7,348 bases of DNA from Opitutia bacterium. Its GTDB lineage: Bacteria; Verrucomicrobiota; Verrucomicrobiia; Opitutales; UBA953. Made by a program: the position numbers and the translations under genes. Each line of letters opens with the position of its first letter. Position 1 is the stretch's first letter. Below are positions 1 to 6,240 of this stretch, one piece after another. Location: the NCBI GenBank assembly GCA_003485955.1, contig DNHH01000078.1, forward strand, positions 1 to 7,348. The letters run 5' to 3'. Under the pieces are notes generated by a model. That model saw only the letters and a program-made list of their open reading frames with translations. It was not told the DNA's origin and did not search any database.

Positions 1-29
1 GTCAGTAATTAAGACTATTTGGGCTTTTC

Positions 30-50
30 ACAGAAGTCTTTCTGTATATT
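30..50 (+). promoter_or_regulatory. Inverted repeat and possible -10 box before the autotransporter gene
   Basis: Positions 30-45 hold a perfect 6-base inverted repeat, ACAGAA and TTCTGT, around a 4-base spacer (GTCT). It runs directly into TATATT at 45-50, which matches five of six bases of a sigma70 -10 box. I see no convincing -35 box at the right distance. If TATATT is a -10, transcription would start near 57, after the ATG at 54 but before the ATG at 69. The repeat could be an operator or chance. This is inference from sequence only. Confidence 0.25.
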
Positions 51-68
51 ATTATGCATACCCCATTT

Positions 69-2219
69 ATGCGAAATCCCATTAAGTTGCTTACACTTTT
101 GGTAGCTGCTTCATCCCTCTCGGTGAGCGCTCAGGAAATTGCAGGTCCATGTGAAGTCGCCCCCATCGTGGTCGTTTGCCCTGTTTATATTCCGGGCACT
201 GGTGCCGGCCCTGTCAATTATGGCCCGAATAAGGAGTGGTTCAGTTTAGATTATACCGACCTGAATTCTGGAGCTGAAATTGTCGATACGACGGAATTTG
301 AAGACATCTCGAGTTTTGACGCGGGCGAGCTCGGAGATCTCGTCTGGGATGGTGAGAATTTTATCTGCATTTTCCCAGAATTCGATTGGCACCCATATGA
401 TCGCGTTATTGACCCGATTTTCGGACGCTTTGCTGAGTTGGGTGCTAATGTAAGTATGGTGTTGGGTACCTCGAGTGACAACAATGTCATCCTCGCCTAT
501 GATTATAACTACAACCCAGTGGTTATTAATCTCACCGAAGGCACGACGCAGTCCATCGGCATGGCTGCCCGTTCGCTTTTTGCTGATCCCGATGAAATTG
601 TAACGGCAGACATGGTCAGCCTGACACCGTCAGCGATCTCTGCCGATGGTTCTACCATTATTGGCAATGCTTGGGATGCAAATGGGGTATTCCGTTATCG
701 CACAGCCGAAGGTGGCTCCGTTTCAGCATTACAGTTGCTACACTCTGACTGGTCATTTGGTACGCCGACCGCGCTTTCCTCAAATGGTGACATCGTTGCT
801 GGTTATGCAGTTAAATTAGACTCAGGATTTTTCCATGCCGTTAAGTGGGATGCTGCAGGTCAGCTTACCCAGTTAAATCCTTTGCAGTTAGACGGTACCG
901 GCAGCATGGCACGTTTTATCACGTCTGATGGCAGCGTGATTGCGGGAGACTACTTTAATCACAATGGCGTGGGCGTCGTCCCGTTCATCTGGAATGAAGC
1001 CGACGGCTTCCGTGCGCTGGGTGATCCGCTCACTAGTGACGACCAGTTCGTGTTGGAGTCGCTTTCAGCAGACGGGCATCTTCTTACCGGAACGCGTTAT
1101 GATAATTTCGGTTCGACGATGTGGTACTGGACGAATGAAGAAGGGTTTGTCGACATCGACAGCATTACGGGTCACGAAGGCGAAGATGGTACAATTACCG
1201 GTTTTGACCCCGAAACAGGTGTCATCTTTGGCTACTATCAGACTACGGGTACCTATTTCATGCGCTGTGGCACAGACGGCCCCGTCATCGATCCACAAGA
1301 GTGGATGGTGTCATTGAGTGGCCCAATCGCCTCAGCAGCTTCTGCGTTCATGCTTTCAGCTCAGCCGATGGAAGGTGCTCACCACCGTCCACTTTCCACC
1401 TATATCATCCCAGGTAAGAACGAGTTTGCTTGGGTGACGGGTGATTATGGCGTGTCCAACAAGGCGCAAGATATTCGCCAAGCCTCTGGCGAGTTCGGCT
1501 ACGGTTGTCGTGTTGGCCAGACAGGTGTGATTGGCTTCTCTGCCGGCTACTATGATCAGTCCCAAGACTTCGCTCTTGGTGGTACGGGCGAGTCTACGGG
1601 ACGTTTTGTGATTGCTGAGGCAGGGTTTAATTTAGGTAAAACGCAAATTTCACTCACTGGCCTGATTGGGCATACTTCCATTAACACCGTACGTGCCTAT
1701 GTGGTCGGTCTTGGAACAGATAGCTCAAGAGGGCACACCAACGGTAAGAGTTATGCCTTCCGTGCACGTATTGATGGCGAGGGTATCGGCAAGTTTGCCG
1801 GCAACACCTTCTCGCCCTTCGCGTCGGTAACTGTCGACCATACTCAGGTCGACGGCTACACAGAAACAGGCGGATCGGTTAATGCTGTCTTTAACGAACG
1901 TTCCGACACACGCACGACTGGGCGCATTGGTATCCTGGCTCTTGCTGAATTGAGCGCCAACAATACATTGCGTACGACCCTTGAGGTTGTGCGGAATTTC
2001 AGTGGTGGTACTGCGGGAATTTCCGGAACGGACAGTGCTACGGGTTTAATTGACTTCTCAGTACCTGGTACCGCGGATCGTACGGTTTGGGGGCGTATCG
2101 GCTTCGACATCGATCATAAGATGAATGCCACGACGGTGCTTAACTTCTCTGTCCATGCGTCAACGCGTGGGGATGCTTTCGATACCGCTTTAGCCTTAAG
2201 TCTGCGTAAAGGTTTCTGA
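69..2219 (+). CDS. Autotransporter with HAF-repeat-like passenger and C-terminal beta-barrel
   Basis: Predicted secreted or surface protein of 716 residues. It has a signal peptide (residues 1-21, Lys-containing n-region, leucine-rich core, VSA cleavage site), a passenger of about 420 residues, and a C-terminal autotransporter-type beta-barrel from about residue 450. The barrel shows alternating hydrophobic and aromatic strands and ends in Phe, the usual outer-membrane insertion signature. The passenger carries imperfect repeats of the form SADGSxIxG...FxW around residues 188, 234, 282, 330 and 377, resembling the 'HAF' repeats of other bacterial autotransporters and probably folding as beta-strands. 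Five cysteines (28, 37, 100, 400, 480) are unusual for an autotransporter. An in-frame ATG at 54 would add five residues (MHTPF). I prefer 69 because it gives a compact signal peptide, follows a CATACCCC stretch like other starts here, and fits the possible -10 box. No protease or lipase motif is visible, so the passenger's function is unknown. Confidence 0.85.
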   Translation: MRNPIKLLTLLVAASSLSVSAQEIAGPCEVAPIVVVCPVYIPGTGAGPVNYGPNKEWFSLDYTDLNSGAEIVDTTEFEDISSFDAGELGDLVWDGENFICIFPEFDWHPYDRVIDPIFGRFAELGANVSMVLGTSSDNNVILAYDYNYNPVVINLTEGTTQSIGMAARSLFADPDEIVTADMVSLTPSAISADGSTIIGNAWDANGVFRYRTAEGGSVSALQLLHSDWSFGTPTALSSNGDIVAGYAVKLDSGFFHAVKWDAAGQLTQLNPLQLDGTGSMARFITSDGSVIAGDYFNHNGVGVVPFIWNEADGFRALGDPLTSDDQFVLESLSADGHLLTGTRYDNFGSTMWYWTNEEGFVDIDSITGHEGEDGTITGFDPETGVIFGYYQTTGTYFMRCGTDGPVIDPQEWMVSLSGPIASAASAFMLSAQPMEGAHHRPLSTYIIPGKNEFAWVTGDYGVSNKAQDIRQASGEFGYGCRVGQTGVIGFSAGYYDQSQDFALGGTGESTGRFVIAEAGFNLGKTQISLTGLIGHTSINTVRAYVVGLGTDSSRGHTNGKSYAFRARIDGEGIGKFAGNTFSPFASVTVDHTQVDGYTETGGSVNAVFNERSDTRTTGRIGILALAELSANNTLRTTLEVVRNFSGGTAGISGTDSATGLIDFSVPGTADRTVWGRIGFDIDHKMNATTVLNFSVHASTRGDAFDTALALSLRKGF
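630..1286 (+). repeat. About 47-residue tandem protein repeats in the autotransporter passenger
   Basis: Five successive units begin with S-A/S-D/N-G-[STDH]-x-[IVL]-[IVL]-[AT]-G and continue to an aromatic FxW, FRY or WYW segment. In the residue numbering of the preferred start they begin near 188, 234, 282, 330 and 377, a spacing of 46-48 residues. Examples of the core are SADGSTIIG, SSNGDIVAG, TSDGSVIAG and SADGHLLTG. The fifth, DPETGVIFG, is degenerate. An earlier, weaker copy (SSDNNVILA) lies about 56 residues before the first. DNA identity between units is low, so these are old protein-level repeats. Regular units of this size could be blades of a beta-propeller or turns of a beta-solenoid; the sequence alone does not decide. 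Confidence 0.7.
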
Positions 2220-2247
2220 GGCAATTTTTACCTTCAGTTTGGTGAGT

Positions 2248-2253
2248 AGGTGG
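2248..2253 (+). promoter_or_regulatory. Possible ribosome binding site AGGTGG
   Basis: AGGTGG lies 10 bases before an in-frame GTG at 2264 and 28 bases before the ATG at 2282. It matches five of six bases of AGGAGG and would support the GTG as start. It is the best Shine-Dalgarno-like site in the left half of the window, where most other starts have none. It competes with the start preferred for the next gene, so it decides between two readings of that N-terminus. Confidence 0.3.
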
Positions 2254-2281
2254 ATAGCATTACGTGCATCCCCATACACCT

Positions 2282-2950
2282 ATGCATACACATCGTTTGC
2301 CGGCTATTGCCCTTCTTGCACTCGCATCACTGACTGCAGTCCATGCTGCGGAAGGTAGTTCGACAAGTGGTATCATGGTTTACGCAGTTGGTGGCACGGG
2401 AGGTATCGGCGGCGGCGTCGGTTATCACTTCAACGATGTGTGCACCGTGCGTGGTGAAATTGCCAATTACAGTTACAATGATAAAGTCGACCAAGACGGT
2501 ATTCAGTATTCAGGTGACCTGAAGCTCGCAACTAAGGCAGTATACGTCGATGTACATCCATTCTCAGGAGCATTTCGTCTCACGGTTGGTTTAGACAATG
2601 GACGTACAGAATTTGGTGGCGCGGCTGTTGGTAGTGGCGGATCGATCGATGTGAATGGCACGACTTACACATATGGTCCTGGTGATAGTATCACCGCCGC
2701 AGTGCGTTATCCTTCAACCATGCCTTATGTCGGTATCGGCTGGGGTCTGAATGGTGGCGGCTTTAACCTTGGTCTCGATTTAGGGGTTAATATTGGCAGT
2801 CCTGACTTGGTTATGACACGTTCAGCCAGCTTGGGTGCTATCCCGGGATTTGATGCTAATTTTGACGCTCAGCGTTCAAAGTATGCGAGCGACGTGGCGG
2901 ATGTGAACGTTTTCCCAATTATTAAGATTAGCGTCGGCTATAGCTTCTGA
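2282..2950 (+). CDS. Small outer-membrane beta-barrel protein of unknown function
   Basis: Predicted 222-residue outer-membrane protein. A signal peptide (MHTHR, then an Ala/Leu-rich core, cleavage near residue 22 at VHA) precedes alternating amphipathic strands rich in Gly and Tyr. The protein ends in ISVGYSF, a terminal beta-signal with Phe. Its order of motifs resembles an uncharacterised family of small barrel proteins known from proteobacteria: a GIGGGVGYHFND segment, DGIQYSGDLKLATK, VDVHPFSGAFRLTVGL, PYVGIGWG, and LDLGVNIGSPDLV followed by an acidic helix and a final strand pair. This is recollection of pattern, not a search. It starts 62 bases after the autotransporter gene with no terminator between, so the two may be co-transcribed; the strong terminator follows at 2971. 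A GTG at 2264 with AGGTGG upstream would add MHPHTP. I prefer the ATG because the signal peptide is then compact and CATACACC precedes it. Confidence 0.8.
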   Translation: MHTHRLPAIALLALASLTAVHAAEGSSTSGIMVYAVGGTGGIGGGVGYHFNDVCTVRGEIANYSYNDKVDQDGIQYSGDLKLATKAVYVDVHPFSGAFRLTVGLDNGRTEFGGAAVGSGGSIDVNGTTYTYGPGDSITAAVRYPSTMPYVGIGWGLNGGGFNLGLDLGVNIGSPDLVMTRSASLGAIPGFDANFDAQRSKYASDVADVNVFPIIKISVGYSF

Positions 2951-2970
2951 GTGTATTGTGCGTAGAAATA

Positions 2971-2999
2971 AAAAAGCCCCGGGATTTCCGGGGCTTTTT
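2971..2999. terminator. Bidirectional rho-independent terminator
   Basis: A perfect 12-base stem (left arm 2971-2982, right arm 2988-2999) encloses a 5-base loop, GATTT. The core CCCCGG/CCGGGG is flanked by an A run on the left and a T run on the right. It therefore works on both strands: for the outer-membrane protein gene ending at 2950 and for the convergent redoxin gene ending at 3022. Confidence 0.93.
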
Positions 3000-3021
3000 G
3001 TTAATAGATTTTACCAGAGAA

Positions 3022-3600
3022 TCAGTATTTTACAGGGCATCCGTAAGCCGATGTCGTCGGTGTAGCCACTGCACGACCAGCTTTGAGATCTTGAAGTGCG
3101 GCGAGTACGTAATTCTTAGCTAAATCACCTTCGGCAAACTTGCTACCCGTATTGCTATCAATAGCGCCCTTGTAGACGACGGTTCCTTCAGCGTTAATCA
3201 CGAAGCAATGCGGAGTGCTCTTGGCGCCATAGGCACGTCCAATCTTGCCATCAGCATCGACACCGATGGTAGCAGGCACTTTCCATTCGCTGGCATACTT
3301 TGCTAAGTTAGCTGCCGATTGACCCTTTCCTGAGTTAACCGCTATCCATGTCGCGCCCAGTTCAGCTGCCTTGGTCTGAATCTCTTGCATTTTGCCGGTT
3401 TGGTAGAATTTTGACCCGCTGTAAGGGCAGGATGGGTTGAACCATTCCAGCACGACAACTTTGCCTTTCAAGTCAGCAAGGCTTACGGTCTTACCGTCGG
3501 CCGTTGTTAGGGTGAAGTCGGGTGCGGGTTTGCCTACGGTAGCCTGGGCTGAGGCTATGAGGGGGGATAGAACTGCGAGAACGAGTGCGAGGTAGCGCAT
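3022..3600 (-). CDS. Periplasmic redoxin (AhpC/TSA-thioredoxin fold) with a CPYS active-site loop
   Basis: Predicted 192-residue exported thioredoxin-fold protein. Residues 1-18 form a signal peptide (ASA before Gln19). The redoxin core begins at VGKPAPDFTL and continues with the strand KVVVLEWF. The active-site loop is NPSCPYS (Cys58 to Ser61), so the second cysteine of a CxxC is replaced by Ser. The cis-proline is in STPH (Pro130). Two further cysteines are Cys132, just after the cis-proline, and Cys188 in the tail YGCPVKY. The layout matches exported redoxin-domain proteins with an EWxNxxCPF/Y loop and a CxVKY tail; their substrates are generally unknown. Cys58 and Cys188 could form the redox pair (inference). 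The ATG at 3600 has no Shine-Dalgarno site; CAACACCC directly precedes it. The gene stands alone, convergent with the barrel protein and divergent from cysE. A thiol peroxidase or resolvase role is an alternative. Confidence 0.88.
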   Translation of the reverse strand: MRYLALVLAVLSPLIASAQATVGKPAPDFTLTTADGKTVSLADLKGKVVVLEWFNPSCPYSGSKFYQTGKMQEIQTKAAELGATWIAVNSGKGQSAANLAKYASEWKVPATIGVDADGKIGRAYGAKSTPHCFVINAEGTVVYKGAIDSNTGSKFAEGDLAKNYVLAALQDLKAGRAVATPTTSAYGCPVKY

Positions 3601-3718
3601 GGGTGTTGGGTGGAGCTTTTTAAACAGCCAAAGAGGCTCCAGGTTTCATTAAAAGTGCACCCAGTTGTGATTATATGCTCTTTAGGCTTTAGTCCCCTTC
3701 TACCTGTCCATACCCCTA
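3601..3718. promoter_or_regulatory. Divergent intergenic region between the redoxin gene and cysE
   Basis: These 118 bases should carry promoters for both divergent genes. For cysE the best sigma70-like pair I can find is TTGTGA (3665-3670) and TTTAGT (3688-3693), each four of six matches with a 17-base spacer, which would give a leader of about 19 bases. On the redoxin side GGAGC (3612-3616) and GCTCC (3636-3640) can pair, with partly complementary T-rich and A-rich flanks, so an imperfect hairpin could form in that gene's leader. No recognisable riboswitch or T-box is seen. All of this is weak. Confidence 0.3.
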
Positions 3719-4525
3719 ATGTTAGCCATGAGCACCATTGCCATTGTCACAGCTACCGATGCCTCTCTCTGGCACGAATTGCAGGAGCGGGCAGGGGGGT
3801 ATGCTAAGGCGGAAGCAGTACTCCAGCCTATGTTGGAACGGTACGTTCTCGGTCGCCGCGATTTCGGCGATGGCCTTGCCCGGCGTATTTCCGAACGCAT
3901 CACGGCATCGATGTCCGAGGCAACGTCGATTGGGCGAGTTTTTGACGAGATGCTCGTTCGTGATACGACAATTGTGCAACAGGCTCGTGGAGATATTCGG
4001 GCAATCCTTGAGCGAGATCCCGCTGCTGAAAACGCCCTGGTGCCTTTTCTTTGGTATAAAGGTTTTCATGCCATCACTTGTCACCGGTTTGCACACGCAC
4101 TCTGGAAAGCGGGTCGTCGTGAAATGGCTTTTCACATACAGTCGCTTTGCTCGGAGCACCTTGCGGTTGATATTCATCCCGCAGCACGTTTCGGTACAGG
4201 TATTCTGCTCGACCATGCCACCGGTTTTGTCGCGGGCGAAACCGCACAAGTCGAAGATAACGTTTCCTTCCTCCATGAAGTTACACTTGGTGGCACGGGT
4301 AAACAGCGCGGAGATCGTCATCCAAAGATTCGTAGCGGGGTTCTCATCGGGGCAGGCGCAAAAATTCTCGGAAACATTACTGTCGGTAATGGTGCTAAAA
4401 TCGGCGCAGGTTCTGTTGTTCTTATCGACGTGCCGGCGCATGCGACGGCAGCAGGCGTGCCAGCAGTGATTGTTGGACAATCCCGCCAGGATGCACCTGC
4501 CCTCGACATGGATCATACGATCTAA
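3719..4525 (+). CDS. cysE: Serine O-acetyltransferase
   Basis: Cytoplasmic enzyme that acetylates L-serine with acetyl-CoA to give O-acetylserine, the first step of cysteine synthesis. It has 268 residues, close to E. coli CysE (273). The N-terminal helical domain contains RDPAAENALVPFLWYKGFHA, followed by a left-handed beta-helix of hexapeptide repeats. The catalytic motifs are intact: Asp100 (RDP), Asp165-His166 (LDHATG) and His201 (GDRHPKI), at the same relative spacing as Asp92, Asp157, His158 and His193 of E. coli. VTLGGTGK and AAGVPAVIVG are the usual acetyl-CoA side motifs. The chain ends in DHTI; a C-terminal Ile is what inserts into cysteine synthase (CysK) in the cysteine synthase complex. 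The ATG at 3719 follows CATACCCCTA; an ATG three codons later (3728) is also possible. Neither has a Shine-Dalgarno site. The stop overlaps the next gene's ATG by one base. I am confident of the enzyme, less so of the exact start. Confidence 0.96.
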   Translation: MLAMSTIAIVTATDASLWHELQERAGGYAKAEAVLQPMLERYVLGRRDFGDGLARRISERITASMSEATSIGRVFDEMLVRDTTIVQQARGDIRAILERDPAAENALVPFLWYKGFHAITCHRFAHALWKAGRREMAFHIQSLCSEHLAVDIHPAARFGTGILLDHATGFVAGETAQVEDNVSFLHEVTLGGTGKQRGDRHPKIRSGVLIGAGAKILGNITVGNGAKIGAGSVVLIDVPAHATAAGVPAVIVGQSRQDAPALDMDHTI

Positions 4526-6240
4526 TGCCCGAGACGCCCTTAAGCCCAACAGCAGCTCGCGACCAGCGATCCTTGGGGTGTCTCGTTCGGATTAGTGCAC
4601 AAGTTAATGCGACCGAAGATCCGCGCGAAGCACTCGCGCGAATCCTTGATGAAGTTGTCGTAACCCTTGGTGCTTCAAGTGCCTCGATTGCCTTGATTGA
4701 GCCAGCATCAGCTACGTTGCGCATCGAAGTGAGCCGCGGACTGGGCGCTGAAGTCAAAAACACGACTTTACCATTAGGCTCAGGCATTACGGGGTGGGTT
4801 GCTCTAAATGCTAAGCCGTTGCGGGTGTCCGATGTTCGACTCGATACGCGTTACCGTGAATTACGTTCTGATGTACGTTCGGAGTTAGCGGTACCGATGG
4901 AAATTTTAGGTCAAGTTGTCGGTGTCGTAAATTGCGATTCCGATCGCATCGATGCCTTTAGTGAATCCGATCTAGAATTATTAGTATTAGTTACAGCTGA
5001 AGCAGCTAAATCGGTCGGTCGATTGTGGATGCTTGGACAGTTAAGAGCTAAAACTGCACAACTCGAAGCCATTTTAGCCGCAGGACAAGAGCTCGTACGT
5101 GATCGAGATGAATCTGACATCACGCACGACTTAGTTCGGCATGCCCGATCATTACTACGTTTACGTGCTACCATATTTTTCACGGTACATGGAGATGCAC
5201 TCATTCCCGGTGCGTCCGAAGGTGATCTTGCAGATACCGAATTTGCACCACGAGTTCACTTGAACGAATCAGCCCTCGGCACGGCATTGCAACGTCGCAA
5301 GAGTGTCGAGATAGCCGCTGCGGGACGTACCGAAGAAAACTTGTTTACGCGTTTATCGAATACGATCGCGAATTCGACTTTACTCGCTGTTCCTGTTGCC
5401 CTTGAGCAAGAAGCTTTTGGAGTTCTCCTTTGCATCAGCGAAGGCCCTCGTCGTTTTTCCGATGACGAACGGCGTATTCTTACCACGGTTGCTTCATATG
5501 CAGCAGTCTCTCTACGCAATGTGCGTCTTTACGCTAAAATGTTTGCGGTCGAACAAGATTTAAGACGGAGCGAACGGTTGACAGCACTGGGGATGTTATC
5601 GGCGGAAATTGCGCATGAAATTCGCAACCCCTTAACGGTGATGCGTCTTTTGGCTGATACTATTGGCGAAGGGCTAGCCGAGGGAGACCCCCGACGTCAG
5701 GACTTAGAAGTCATGCGCGAGAAAGTCGGGCATATGGAGGGCGTTGTCGCTCGGGTACTTTCATTAGCTAAAAGCCAGTCAGGTGCATTTAAAGTACTCG
5801 ATCTAGGCCTGCTAGCACGCCAAGTCGTCTTATTAATACGGCTCAAACTTGAACAGGCCAATGTAAGTTGCGAGGTGGAGGCACTTTCCGATCAACTCTC
5901 GGTACAAGCTGATGCCGGACAGATTCAGCAGATTTACCTTAATCTCTTAATGAATGCGATTCAGGCAATGCCTGCTGGTGGTAGCGTTAAGATAGTTTTG
6001 TCGGCTGAAAAAGTTGGCGATGCAGAGTGCGTCGTTGTGCGCGTGAAAGATACCGGAACAGGTATTTCTCCTGAAATACAGCCTCGTATTTTTGATTCAT
6101 TCTTTACCGGTCGAGAAGATGGTACGGGTCTAGGTCTCGCGATTGTTAAACGGATTATTCGTTCCCACCGCGGCGACATTACCATCGAATCCACGAACGC
6201 GACTGGCACCGCGTTCAGATTCTGGATTCCAAAGGCTTAA
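4525..6240 (+). CDS. Soluble sensor histidine kinase, GAF-GAF-HisKA-HATPase
   Basis: Predicted 571-residue cytoplasmic sensor kinase with no membrane segment or signal peptide. The first GAF domain spans about residues 18-165 (GSGITGWVALNAKP, then LAVPMEILGQVVGVVN). A second, more diverged one spans about 180-335 (STLLAVPVALEQEAFGVLL, then RFSDDERRILTTVASYAAVS). A helical linker leads to the HisKA domain with phospho-acceptor His364 in the H-box AEIAHEIRNPL. The HATPase domain has the N-box NLLMNAIQAM (473-482), G1 box DTGTG (509-513), F-box FDSFF and G2 box GTGLGLAI (533-540). All catalytic boxes are intact, and the core is of the NtrB/AtoS/ZraS type. No receiver or output domain is fused and no response regulator is in the window. 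The ATG overlaps the cysE stop as TAATG, so translation is probably coupled. The GAF ligand is unknown. A start with GTG or TTG further in is unlikely, since the coupling fixes the ATG well. Confidence 0.93.
   Translation: MPETPLSPTAARDQRSLGCLVRISAQVNATEDPREALARILDEVVVTLGASSASIALIEPASATLRIEVSRGLGAEVKNTTLPLGSGITGWVALNAKPLRVSDVRLDTRYRELRSDVRSELAVPMEILGQVVGVVNCDSDRIDAFSESDLELLVLVTAEAAKSVGRLWMLGQLRAKTAQLEAILAAGQELVRDRDESDITHDLVRHARSLLRLRATIFFTVHGDALIPGASEGDLADTEFAPRVHLNESALGTALQRRKSVEIAAAGRTEENLFTRLSNTIANSTLLAVPVALEQEAFGVLLCISEGPRRFSDDERRILTTVASYAAVSLRNVRLYAKMFAVEQDLRRSERLTALGMLSAEIAHEIRNPLTVMRLLADTIGEGLAEGDPRRQDLEVMREKVGHMEGVVARVLSLAKSQSGAFKVLDLGLLARQVVLLIRLKLEQANVSCEVEALSDQLSVQADAGQIQQIYLNLLMNAIQAMPAGGSVKIVLSAEKVGDAECVVVRVKDTGTGISPEIQPRIFDSFFTGREDGTGLGLAIVKRIIRSHRGDITIESTNATGTAFRFWIPKA

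Noticed and set aside
940..1317. Plus-strand open frame inside the autotransporter gene
   Set aside because: It lies in another frame of a gene whose repeats are clear at the protein level, and its translation resembles no protein.
53..2290. The 9-base word TATGCATAC at both 53-61 and 2281-2289, considered as a shared regulatory repeat
   Set aside because: It covers candidate start codons followed by His and Thr codons, so shared coding plus chance explains it. It does not extend further.
3738..4469. Second plus-strand open frame inside cysE (243 codons)
   Set aside because: It is an out-of-frame shadow of cysE with no recognisable motif.
3722..4549. Long open frame on the minus strand opposite cysE (275 codons)
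   Set aside because: It is antisense to a clear cysE gene with intact catalytic motifs. Its translation is cysteine-rich and low in recognisable structure, typical of a shadow frame.
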